Below, piece after piece: positions 51,189 through 58,882 of a DNA stretch of 64,000 nucleotides. Source of the stretch: DASUBV01 sp036501025 (lineage in GTDB: Bacteria > Actinomycetota > Actinomycetes > Streptosporangiales > Streptosporangiaceae); contig DASYBB010000168.1 of assembly GCA_036501025.1 (NCBI GenBank), positions 1 through 64,000 on the forward strand, written 5' to 3'. Numbering within the stretch: position 1 is the stretch's first letter; each line of letters starts with the position of its first letter. Under the pieces are notes generated by a model. It did not search any database, was not told where the DNA came from, and saw only the letters and a program-made list of their open reading frames with translations. Position numbers and translations under genes: made by a program.

Positions 51189-52271
51189 ATGGCACCGGTC
51201 GTCACCATGCGCCAGCTCCTGGAGAGCGGCGTTCACTTCGGTCACCAGACCCGGCGCTGGAACCCGAAGATGAAGCGCTTCATCCTGACCGAGCGCAACG
51301 GCATCTACATCATCGATCTCCAGCAGTCGCTCGACTTCATCGACCGCGCGTACGAGTTCATCCGCGAGACGGTCGCGCACGGCGGCTCCGTCCTTTATGT
51401 CGGGACGAAGAAGCAGGCCCAGGAGGCCATCGCCGAGCAGGCCCGCCGGGTCGGGATGCCGTTCGTGAACCAGCGCTGGCTGGGCGGGATGCTGACCAAC
51501 TTCAGCACCGTCTACAAGCGGCTGCAGCGGCTCAAGGAGCTCGAGGAGATCGACTTCGACGACGTGGCCGGCTCCAACCTGACCAAGAAGGAGCTCCTGC
51601 ACCTCAGCCGCGAGCGGATCAAGCTGGACCGCTCCCTGGGCGGGATCCGGGACATGGCCCGGGTGCCGAGCGCGATCTGGGTCGTGGACACCAAGAAGGA
51701 GCACATCGCGGTCAGCGAGGCGCGCAAGCTGGGCATCCCGGTGATCGCGATCCTGGACACGAACTGCGACCCGGACGAGGTGACCTACCCGATCCCCGGG
51801 AACGATGACGCGATCCGCAGTGTTGCACTGCTGACCAGGGTGGTCGCGGACGCCGTCGCCGACGGGCTGATCGCCCGGGCCGGCGCGGCCGCGGGCGAGG
51901 AGAAGCCGGCCGGCGCCGACGGCACGCTGGGGGCCAGGGAGCCGCTGGCCGAGTGGGAGCGCGAGCTGCTCGAGGGCAGCAACGCCGAGGCCGCCGCCAA
52001 CGGCGCCGCGGCCAACGGCGCCGGGACCGGCGCCACCGCGACGGCCACGGCGACGATCGCGCCGCCCGAGCCGGCCGCGGACGACACCCACGCGCGCCCC
52101 CGGCCCGGCGGCTCCGAGGCCGCGTCCTCGGACGCGCTGGCGGCGCAGCCGGACGTGATCGATTCGGCTGACGAGGTCCCCACGGACGAGGTTCCCGCCG
52201 ACGAGGCGCCCGCGCCCGCGGCCGGCGCCGAGGCCGCCGGCATCGACGCCACTGGCACCGAGGCGAGCTGA
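51189..52271 (+). CDS. rpsB: 30S ribosomal protein S2 with acidic C-terminal extension
   Basis: 360 residues. The S2 core (about 1-235) is standard: VTMRQLLESGVHFGHQTRRW, NPKMKRFILTERNGIYIIDL, NQRWLGGMLTNFSTV, and PVIAILDTNCDPDEVTYPIP. After about 240 follows an Ala/Glu/Thr/Pro-rich acidic tail of about 120 residues (TDEVPADEAPAPAAGAEAAG), clearly longer than in most bacteria but of a type seen in actinomycetes. tsf follows 90 bases downstream, the conserved rpsB-tsf-pyrH-frr order. Confidence 0.97.
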   Translation: MAPVVTMRQLLESGVHFGHQTRRWNPKMKRFILTERNGIYIIDLQQSLDFIDRAYEFIRETVAHGGSVLYVGTKKQAQEAIAEQARRVGMPFVNQRWLGGMLTNFSTVYKRLQRLKELEEIDFDDVAGSNLTKKELLHLSRERIKLDRSLGGIRDMARVPSAIWVVDTKKEHIAVSEARKLGIPVIAILDTNCDPDEVTYPIPGNDDAIRSVALLTRVVADAVADGLIARAGAAAGEEKPAGADGTLGAREPLAEWERELLEGSNAEAAANGAAANGAGTGATATATATIAPPEPAADDTHARPRPGGSEAASSDALAAQPDVIDSADEVPTDEVPADEAPAPAAGAEAAGIDATGTEAS

Positions 52272-52361
52272 CCAGTCCCGCCGGCCAGCGGCCGAGCGCC
52301 CGGTGGCGCGCGGCCCGGCCGGAGGCGGCGGCCCGGCCCTGACACAACGAGAGATGGAGAC

Positions 52362-53204
52362 ATGGCGAACTACAGCGCCGCGGATGTGAAGCGGCTTCGC
52401 GAGCAGACGGGCGCGGGCATGCTCGACTGCAAGAACGCGCTGGTGGGGGCGGACGGCAACTTCGAGGCCGCCGTAGAGGCGCTGCGCATCAAGGGCGCCA
52501 AGGACGTGGGCAAGCGGGCTCAGCGCACCGCGGGCAATGGCCTGGTCACGGCCGTCCTGGACGGCACCAGCGCGGGTGTCCTGCTGGAGCTCAACTGCGA
52601 GACCGACTTCGTGGCCAAGACCGACAGGTTCCAGGAGGTGGCCGCTGACATCGCGGCCGCCGCGCTGCGGGCCGGCGCCGACGACCGGCTCGCGGTCCTC
52701 AACCTGGAGGTCCGGCCCGGCCAGACCACGCAGGAGCTGATCGACGAGGCCGGGGCCACGCTGAAGGAGAAGCTGGAGCTCGGCCGGGTCGCCCGGTTCG
52801 ACGGCGGCTACGTGAGCACCTACCTGCACAAGTCCGACCCCGGCCTGCCCCCGACGCTCGGCGTGCTGGTCCAGGTCGACGGGGACGGCGCCGCGGACAT
52901 CGCGCAGGACGTCGCCCACCAGGTGGCCGCGATGCGCCCGCAGTTCGTGACCCGCGACGAGGTGCCCGAGGACGTCGTGGCCAACGAGCGCCGGATCGCC
53001 GAGCAGGTGACCCGCGAGGAGGGCAAGCCCGAGCAGGCGATCCCCAAGATCGTCGACGGCCGGGTCAACTCCTTCCTCAAGGACATCGTGCTGATCGAGC
53101 AGGCCTCGGTGCGGGACCAGAAGAAGACGGTCAAGCAGCTGCTGGCCGACAAGGGCGTCACCGTCCGCCACTTCGCGAGGTTCCAGATCGGCCAGGCCGG
53201 TTGA
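52362..53204 (+). CDS. tsf: Elongation factor Ts
   Basis: Nucleotide-exchange factor for EF-Tu. 280 residues: ANYSAADVKRLREQTGAGML, DCKNALVGADGNFEAAVEAL, LELNCETDFVAKTDRFQEVA (the TDFVA motif inserted at the EF-Tu magnesium site), and KDIVLIEQASVRDQKKTVKQ near the end. Length is normal. ATG 52362 has GAGATGGAG before it. The stop overlaps a TTG that may start pyrH. Confidence 0.98.
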   Translation: MANYSAADVKRLREQTGAGMLDCKNALVGADGNFEAAVEALRIKGAKDVGKRAQRTAGNGLVTAVLDGTSAGVLLELNCETDFVAKTDRFQEVAADIAAAALRAGADDRLAVLNLEVRPGQTTQELIDEAGATLKEKLELGRVARFDGGYVSTYLHKSDPGLPPTLGVLVQVDGDGAADIAQDVAHQVAAMRPQFVTRDEVPEDVVANERRIAEQVTREEGKPEQAIPKIVDGRVNSFLKDIVLIEQASVRDQKKTVKQLLADKGVTVRHFARFQIGQAG

Positions 53205-54007
53205 GGCTGGCTGAGGACGGCGCCGCGGCCGTGAGCGGGAAGTTCTCCGGCGAGCCCGATTTCGAGGCTCGCCAGGGAGCTGTCTCGCCCACCGGCTGGC
53301 GGCGCGTGGTGCTGAAGCTGTCGGGAGAGGCCTTCTCCGGCGACGAGGCGCTGGGCATCTCGCCCGAGGTGGTCGGCAAGATCGCCCGGGAGATCGTGGC
53401 CGCCGCGCGCGAGGGCATCGAGGTCGCGGCCGTCGTGGGCGGCGGCAACATGTTCCGCGGCGCGGTGCTGTCCAAGAGCGGGATCGACCGGTCCCGGGCG
53501 GACTACATGGGCATGCTCGGGACGGTCATCAACTGCCTGGCCCTGCAGGACGTCCTGGAGAAGCTGGGCGTCGAGACGCGGGTCCAGACCGCGATCACCA
53601 TGGGCCAGGTGGCCGAGCCCTACATCCCCCGGCGCGCGATCCGGCACCTGGAGAAGGGCCGGGTCGTGATCTTCGGGGCGGGCCTCGGGGCGCCCTTCTT
53701 CTCGACCGACACGTGCGCCGCGCAGCGCGCGCTGGAGATCGGTGCGCAGGCCGTCCTCAAGGGCACGCAGGTCGACGGCGTCTACGACGCCGACCCGCGG
53801 AAGATGCCCGATGCCGTCCGCTTCCACCGCCTCGACTACGCCGAGGTGCTCCGCCGGGAGCTGCGGTTCATGGATGCCACGGCGGTCAGCCTGTGCATGG
53901 ACAACGACCTGCCGATCGTGGTGTTCGACCTCATGGGCGAGGGCAACGTCCTGCGGGTCGTCCGCGGCGAGCGGGTCGGCACCCTCGTCAGCCGGCACGG
54001 CCGCTGA
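53201..54007 (+). CDS. pyrH: UMP kinase
   Basis: Phosphorylates UMP to UDP; hexameric, of the amino-acid-kinase fold. Motifs: RRVVLKLSGEAFSGDEALGI, VAAVVGGGNMFRG, RADYMGMLGTVINCLALQDV, AALGAPFFSTDT-like GAGLGAPFFSTDTCAAQRAL, DGVYDADPRKMP. TTG 53201 overlaps the tsf stop (TTGA); GTG 53231 is an alternative that removes ten residues. Neither has a strong ribosome-binding site, so the start is uncertain. 268 residues from TTG. Confidence 0.95.
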   Translation: MRLAEDGAAAVSGKFSGEPDFEARQGAVSPTGWRRVVLKLSGEAFSGDEALGISPEVVGKIAREIVAAAREGIEVAAVVGGGNMFRGAVLSKSGIDRSRADYMGMLGTVINCLALQDVLEKLGVETRVQTAITMGQVAEPYIPRRAIRHLEKGRVVIFGAGLGAPFFSTDTCAAQRALEIGAQAVLKGTQVDGVYDADPRKMPDAVRFHRLDYAEVLRRELRFMDATAVSLCMDNDLPIVVFDLMGEGNVLRVVRGERVGTLVSRHGR

Positions 54008-54089
54008 TGCCTTCCGTGTGGGAAGATGCGAGGGTGCCTGACTGGCGCCCGGCCGGACGCCGAACAACGCACAACGCGCGGGAGTCGCT

Positions 54090-54647
54090 GTGATTGACGA
54101 CACGCTCCTCGAGGCCGAGGAGAAGATGGACAAGGCCGTGACCGTGGCCAAGGAGGATCTGAGCGGCATCCGGACCGGCCGCGCCCATCCGACCATGTTC
54201 AACAAGATCACGGTTGAGTACTACGGGACGCAGACGCCGGTGAACCAGCTGGCCTCGTTCCACATGCCAGAACCCCGGATGATCGTGATCCAGCCCTTCG
54301 ACAAGTCCTCGCTGGGCGCGATCGAGCGATCCATCCGTAACAGTGACCTCGGGGTGAATCCGTCCAATGACGGAGCCATCATCCGGGTCGCCTTTCCGGA
54401 GCTGTCCGAGGAGCGCCGCCGCGACTTCATCAAGGTCGCCCGGCACAAGGCAGAGGACAGCCGGGTCTCGATCCGCAACATCCGGCGGCACGCCAAGGAC
54501 TCGATCGAGAAACTGGTCAAGACCGGCGATGCGGGCGAGGACGACGGCCGCCGCGCGCAGGGCGAGCTCGACGAGCTGACCCAGGGCTACGTCTCGCAGG
54601 TGGACGAGTTGCTCAAGCACAAGGAAGCCGAGCTCCTCGAGGTCTGA
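54090..54647 (+). CDS. frr: Ribosome recycling factor
   Basis: Splits post-termination ribosomes with EF-G. 185 residues from GTG 54090: ETLLEAEEKMDKAVTVAKED-like N-terminus, SGIRTGRAHPTMFNKITVEY, YYGTQTPVNQLASFHMPEPR and PELSEERRRDFIKVARHKAE, RVSIRNIRRHAKDSIEKL. Complete. cdsA begins one base after its stop. Confidence 0.97.
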   Translation: MIDDTLLEAEEKMDKAVTVAKEDLSGIRTGRAHPTMFNKITVEYYGTQTPVNQLASFHMPEPRMIVIQPFDKSSLGAIERSIRNSDLGVNPSNDGAIIRVAFPELSEERRRDFIKVARHKAEDSRVSIRNIRRHAKDSIEKLVKTGDAGEDDGRRAQGELDELTQGYVSQVDELLKHKEAELLEV

Positions 54648-54648
54648 C

Positions 54649-55536
54649 GTGGGCATAGACCCCGACCTCGGCCACTCAGACCTCGGTCAACCGCAGCTCG
54701 GCGATCCGGCCGAGCCCCCGCGCCCGGCGGGCCGGGCGGGCCGCAACCTGCCCGTCGCCATCGCCGTCGGCGTCGGGCTGGGCGGCCTCGCGCTGGTCAC
54801 GCTGTTCACGGTCAAGGCCACGTTCCTGGTGTACGTGGCGGCGATCGTCGCCATGGCGGGCTGGGAGCTCAGCCGGGCGCTGGCCACCCGCGACATTCAC
54901 CTGATGCTGGTCCCGGTGGCGGTCGGCGGCGCGGCCATGATGGCGCTGGCCTACTGGCAGGGCAGCCGGGACGCGCTCGCCGCCGTGGCCCTGACCGGGG
55001 TCGCGATCCTGGCCTGGCGGCTGCCGCGCGGGGCGGCCGGATACGTGCGGGACGTGACCGCGAGCGTGTTCGCGGTGGCCTACCTGCCGCTGATGGCGGT
55101 CTTCGTCGCGCTGATGCTGGCCCGCCCGGACGGCGACCGGCGGGCGCTGCTGTTCATCATCATGACGGTGTGCAGCGACATCGGCGGCTACTTCGCCGGG
55201 ATCACGGTCGGGCGCCATCCGATGGCCCCGGTGATCAGCCCGAAGAAGACCTGGGAGGGCCTCGGCGGGTCGGCCGTGGCCTGCCTGGCGGGCGGCGCGA
55301 TCGGGCTGCCGCTGCTGCTGCACGGCCGGCTCTGGCACGGCCTGGTGCTCGGCGCGGCGGCCGTGGCCGCGGCCACCCTGGGCGACCTGGCCGAGTCGAT
55401 GATCAAGCGCGACCTGGAGATCAAGGACATGGGCACGGTCCTGCCCGGCCACGGCGGCGTCCTGGACCGGATCGACTCGCTGCTGATCATGGCCCCGGTC
55501 GTCTGGCTCCTGCTGACCATCTTCATCCCGAAGTAG
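54649..55536 (+). CDS. cdsA: Phosphatidate cytidylyltransferase
   Basis: Makes CDP-diacylglycerol from phosphatidate and CTP in the membrane. 295 residues with about eight membrane segments after a Pro/Arg-rich N-terminus. Signature SPKKTWEGLGGSAVACLAGG, then GDLAESMIKRDLEIKDMGTV and PGHGGVLDRIDSLLIM with the conserved acidic residues. It works downstream of PlsC, which is also encoded in the window. GTG 54649 follows frr directly. Confidence 0.96.
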   Translation: MGIDPDLGHSDLGQPQLGDPAEPPRPAGRAGRNLPVAIAVGVGLGGLALVTLFTVKATFLVYVAAIVAMAGWELSRALATRDIHLMLVPVAVGGAAMMALAYWQGSRDALAAVALTGVAILAWRLPRGAAGYVRDVTASVFAVAYLPLMAVFVALMLARPDGDRRALLFIIMTVCSDIGGYFAGITVGRHPMAPVISPKKTWEGLGGSAVACLAGGAIGLPLLLHGRLWHGLVLGAAAVAAATLGDLAESMIKRDLEIKDMGTVLPGHGGVLDRIDSLLIMAPVVWLLLTIFIPK

Positions 55537-55557
55537 CGAGCGGCCCGAGGCGGCGCG

Positions 55558-56643
55558 CTAGCCCGCCACCCAGCTGCGGCGCTGCGCCGCGAGCTGCGTG
55601 ACCAGGCTGGCCGACCCCCGCTCGGCGGCCAGCAGCCGCTCGCGCTCGGTGATCGGCACCAGCCACAGCCACCGCACCGGCGCGCTGGACACCGTGAACC
55701 CGCCCAGCTGGGGGACGTCTGGCCCGAGCAGCCGGCCGGGCTCGTCCAGCAGCAGCACCGCTGAGTTCCCCCCGGTCCCGCCGCCCAGCGGGAACGTGCT
55801 CGCCTCGTGGTACCACGGCACGCTGTGGCCGGCGCCGAGCCAGGTCACCTCGCGCCACGGGTACTGGGCCAGCCACAGGAAGATCCGGGCCGCCTCGGCG
55901 CTCGGCATGGTCGTGGCCAGGGCCAGCTCGATCCGCGCCTGCCCGGCCGCGCCCTCGCCGGCCTGCTCGATGACCGGCATCCGCTGGCAGCTCATCCCGA
56001 CCGTGGACAGCACGGCGTAAGGGCGCTGCGCGGTCGGCGGCCGCTCGGACACGCCGACCAGCGGCGCCCGGCCGCCGCTGACGTCCCAGTACTTGCCGCC
56101 GGGGCCGAGCCGGTTGAGCAGGTGGCCGAAGACCGCCTGCCGGTAGGACGCCCAGGTGGCCGCGTCCGACCGCCACGACCAGAACCGCTGGGCCTCGGCG
56201 ATCCGGGGGCCGAGGCCCTCTATGGCCTGGTCCAGCGACCAGCCGAACGGGGTCTGCCCGATGATGTCCCGCGCGTAGCCGGGCATGCCGGTGGACATGT
56301 CCGACCAGCCCGGGATGAGGGCGATCGGGGTGCCGTGCTCCAGCACCGCGACGCCGTCGCCTTCCTCCAGCCACAGCGCGCTCAGCGCGCCGGGGTCCAG
56401 CAGCGGCCGGCCCTGCGGGTGCTTGGTGTGGTCGGCGGGCATCTGCGGGGCCTGGCCGGAGCTGAGCACGCTCAGGTCCACCGTCGGGGGCGCGGCGGAG
56501 TGGTTGGCGATCCAGGTCGCCGCGATCGGGCCGCCGCTGTCGTGCAGGTAGGCGGCCGTGGTCGTGCCGTCGTACTCGACCACGACCCGGCGGCTGCCGT
56601 ACGGGCTCTCGTCGTCGAGCAGCACCGCGGGCTGGGCCGACAT
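55558..56643 (-). CDS. Suppressor-of-fused (SUFU) domain protein
   Basis: About 361 residues from ATG 56643; a start at 56697 would add 18 non-conserved residues. The C-terminal half resembles the SUFU domain: YAVLSTVGMSCQRMPVIEQA, ELALATTMPSAEAARIFLWL, AQYPWREVTWLGAGHSVPWY and LWLVPITERERLLAAERGSA. The N-terminal half (VVVEYDGTTTAAYLHDSGGP; PGWSDMSTGMPGYARDIIGQ) is less clear. Bacterial SUFU proteins are partly known as immunity proteins of toxin systems, but no toxin gene lies nearby, so the role is open. It is divergent from rlmN with a 149-base gap and nearly abuts cdsA. Confidence 0.8.
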   Translation of the reverse strand: MSAQPAVLLDDESPYGSRRVVVEYDGTTTAAYLHDSGGPIAATWIANHSAAPPTVDLSVLSSGQAPQMPADHTKHPQGRPLLDPGALSALWLEEGDGVAVLEHGTPIALIPGWSDMSTGMPGYARDIIGQTPFGWSLDQAIEGLGPRIAEAQRFWSWRSDAATWASYRQAVFGHLLNRLGPGGKYWDVSGGRAPLVGVSERPPTAQRPYAVLSTVGMSCQRMPVIEQAGEGAAGQARIELALATTMPSAEAARIFLWLAQYPWREVTWLGAGHSVPWYHEASTFPLGGGTGGNSAVLLLDEPGRLLGPDVPQLGGFTVSSAPVRWLWLVPITERERLLAAERGSASLVTQLAAQRRSWVAG

Positions 56644-56792
56644 GCCGGACCCAGCGGATATCCTGGCCTGACCGGCCCCTCTGCGCAGCGACGGCATAGC
56701 ACGGCAATGTAACCGACTTTTAGCCGGTCAACACGGTGATATGGGCCGGAACCTGCCGACCCGGGCACAACTAAGCGATCGGAGCAGCCACG

Positions 56793-57932
56793 GTGAGTCC
56801 GCGCCCGCGCCCGCCCCGGCACCTGGCTGACCTGGATGCCGCCGGCCGCCGCGCCGCCGTCGCCGACCTGGGCCTGCCCGGCTTCCGGGCCGACCAGCTG
56901 TCCCGGCACTACTTCGCCCGGCTGACCGACGACCCGGACGAGATGACCGACCTGCCCGCCGGCCTGCGCGCGGAGCTGGCCGGGGCGCTGCTGCCGACCC
57001 TGCTGACGCCGCAGCGCGAGCTGACCTGCGACCGCGGCATGACCCGCAAGACGCTGTGGCGCGCCTTCGACGGCTCCTTCATCGAGTCGGTGCTGATGCG
57101 CTACCCGGACCGGGTCACCATGTGCGTCTCCTCGCAGGCGGGCTGCGGGATGGCCTGCCCGTTCTGCGCGACCGGCCAGGCGGGCCTGACCCGGAACCTG
57201 TCGACCGGCGAGATCGTGGCGCAAGTTGTAGCCGGCGCGGGTGCCATGGCCCGCGGCGAGGTGCCCGGCGGGCCGGGCCGGGTCTCCAACATCGTGTTCA
57301 TGGGGATGGGCGAGCCGCTCGCGAACTACGCCAGCGTGCTGGGCGCGGTGCGCCGGATCACCGACCCGGCGCCCGACGGGCTGGGCATCTCCCAGCGGTC
57401 GGTCACCGTGTCGACCGTGGGCCTGGTCCCGGCCATCGAGCGGCTGACCGCCGAGCGGCTGTCGGTCCGGCTGGCCGTCTCCCTGCACGCCCCCGATGAC
57501 GAGCTGCGCGACGAGCTTGTCCCGGTCAACCGGCGCTGGAACGTGGCCCGGGTGCTGGACGCGGCCTGGGCCTACGCCGACGCCACCGGGCGGCGGGTGT
57601 CCATCGAGTACGCCATGATCCGCGACGTGAACGACCAGGCCTGGCGGGCCGAGGCCCTGGCCGACCTGCTGTCCGGCCGGCTGGCGCACGTCAACCTGAT
57701 CCCGCTCAACCCGACCCCCGGATCGCGCTGGACGGCCTCGGACCCGGAGGTGGCCCGCGAGTTCACCGACCGGATCGATGCCCGCGGCATCCCGGTGACC
57801 GTCCGCGATACCCGCGGCACCGAGATCGACGGCGCCTGCGGCCAGCTCGCCGCGACCGGGCGGATCGCTGACCCGACGGAAACGGCCCCGGACGCCGGGG
57901 GCCGCCCGGCCCTCACCCTCGCGCCCGGGTAG
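56793..57932 (+). CDS. rlmN: Dual-specificity RNA methyltransferase RlmN
   Basis: Radical-SAM enzyme that methylates C2 of A2503 in 23S rRNA and A37 in tRNAs. 379 residues from GTG 56793. N-terminal helical domain (LGLPGFRADQLSRHYFARLT), DGSFIESVLMRYPDRVTMCV, the iron-sulfur motif CGMACPFC, GEIVAQVV, NIVFMGMGEPLANY and SLHAPDDELRDELVPVNR; then VSIEYAMIRDVNDQAW and the C-terminal Cys in DGACGQLA-like sequence. Complete. Confidence 0.96.
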   Translation: MSPRPRPPRHLADLDAAGRRAAVADLGLPGFRADQLSRHYFARLTDDPDEMTDLPAGLRAELAGALLPTLLTPQRELTCDRGMTRKTLWRAFDGSFIESVLMRYPDRVTMCVSSQAGCGMACPFCATGQAGLTRNLSTGEIVAQVVAGAGAMARGEVPGGPGRVSNIVFMGMGEPLANYASVLGAVRRITDPAPDGLGISQRSVTVSTVGLVPAIERLTAERLSVRLAVSLHAPDDELRDELVPVNRRWNVARVLDAAWAYADATGRRVSIEYAMIRDVNDQAWRAEALADLLSGRLAHVNLIPLNPTPGSRWTASDPEVAREFTDRIDARGIPVTVRDTRGTEIDGACGQLAATGRIADPTETAPDAGGRPALTLAPG

Positions 57933-57957
57933 CCGCCCGCGCGGTACCTTATCGGGC

Positions 57958-58596
57958 ATGTCCCGAAGGCGTGCGCTGGCGGCCCGGCTGATCCGGGGCG
58001 CCTGGCGGTACGCCGAGCAGGCCGCGGCGATCACCGCCGACTCGGCCGACGGCCGCCGGTTCGCCGCCTTCGGGCCGCGGTCCCTGCTGGCCTTCCCGAC
58101 CGGCGCGGTCTACGGCGAGCGCTGGATCATGATCGGCGACGCGACCATGCTGGCCGCCTACACGACCATCTGCGCGGGCATGGCCCCCGGCCATGACCTG
58201 GGCCCGGAGCCGGTGCTGCGGATCGGGGACCGGTGCGTGATCGGCCGGGGCAGCCACATCATCGCCCACCACTCCATCGACATCGGCGACGACGTCTACA
58301 CCGGCCCCTACGTCTACATCACCGACCAGAACCACAGCTACGCCGATCCCGACCAGCCCATCGGCGGGCAGTGGCCGGTCAACAGCGCCGTCCGCATCGG
58401 CGCGGGCTCCTGGCTCGGAACGGGAGCCATCATCCTGCCGGGCTCAACAATCGGGCGAAACGTGGTCGTTGCGGCCGGCGCCGTCGTCCGGGGCGAGGTC
58501 CCGGATCAGTGCGTCGTGGCCGGCATCCCGGCCCGGGTCGTCCGGCAGTACGTGGCCGGCTCGGGGTGGGAAGCGCGCCGGGCGCGGCGAGCCTGA
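57958..58596 (+). CDS. Hexapeptide-repeat acyltransferase (maltose O-acetyltransferase-like)
   Basis: A 212-residue left-handed beta-helix protein. Repeats around VLRIGDRCVIGRGSHIIAHH, SIDIGDDVYTGPYVYITDQN and VRIGAGSWLGTGAIILPGST are followed by IGRNVVVAAGAVVRGEVPDQ and CVVAGIPARVVRQY, the typical acetyltransferase ending. The catalytic His is probably in HIIAHHS or QNHSYAD. Substrate unknown; sugar or small-molecule O-acetylation is likely. Its 3' end overlaps the possible small gene on the other strand. Confidence 0.88.
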   Translation: MSRRRALAARLIRGAWRYAEQAAAITADSADGRRFAAFGPRSLLAFPTGAVYGERWIMIGDATMLAAYTTICAGMAPGHDLGPEPVLRIGDRCVIGRGSHIIAHHSIDIGDDVYTGPYVYITDQNHSYADPDQPIGGQWPVNSAVRIGAGSWLGTGAIILPGSTIGRNVVVAAGAVVRGEVPDQCVVAGIPARVVRQYVAGSGWEARRARRA

Positions 58597-58679
58597 CGGG
58601 CCCGCCGCGCCTGCGCTACCTGGTTCATCTGGTCCTGCCGGCGTGCTGCGGCGAAGGATGAGACGAGTGCCGGATGCAT
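58506..58679 (-). CDS. Possible small basic protein
   Basis: A 57-residue frame starting MHPALVSSFAAARRQDQMNQ, then Arg/Ala/Gln-rich (VAQARRARQARRARRASHPE). ATG 58679 has a very good ribosome-binding site GAGGAGG (58685-58691) spaced 5 bases. Small proteins beginning MHP with an Arg/Ala-rich helix are common in actinomycetes, function unknown. About 90 bases overlap the 3' end of the acyltransferase gene on the opposite strand, which lowers confidence in the C-terminal part. Confidence 0.5.
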   Translation of the reverse strand: MHPALVSSFAAARRQDQMNQVAQARRARQARRARRASHPEPATYCRTTRAGMPATTH

Positions 58680-58684
58680 GACTG

Positions 58685-58691
58685 CCTCCTC
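58685..58691 (-). promoter_or_regulatory. Ribosome-binding site of the small basic protein
   Basis: On the minus strand GAGGAGG followed by five bases and ATG 58679. It is the main evidence that this small frame is translated. Confidence 0.55.
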
Positions 58692-58882
58692 GTGCCGGCC
58701 GCTGGGCGCGGCTTGGCAATACTGAGGCTCGTCGTAAGGCAGCCAGGGCCGCATCGGGCAGATGCCTTACTTCTGCGTAGGGCCCCGGCTTAGGTGCCGT
58801 ACGTTCCGGATGGGCGGGCGAATACACTGTAGGCAGGCCGTCGTCTGGGCGGCCTCCCCTGAAAATCCCGGAGCCTGTTCGC

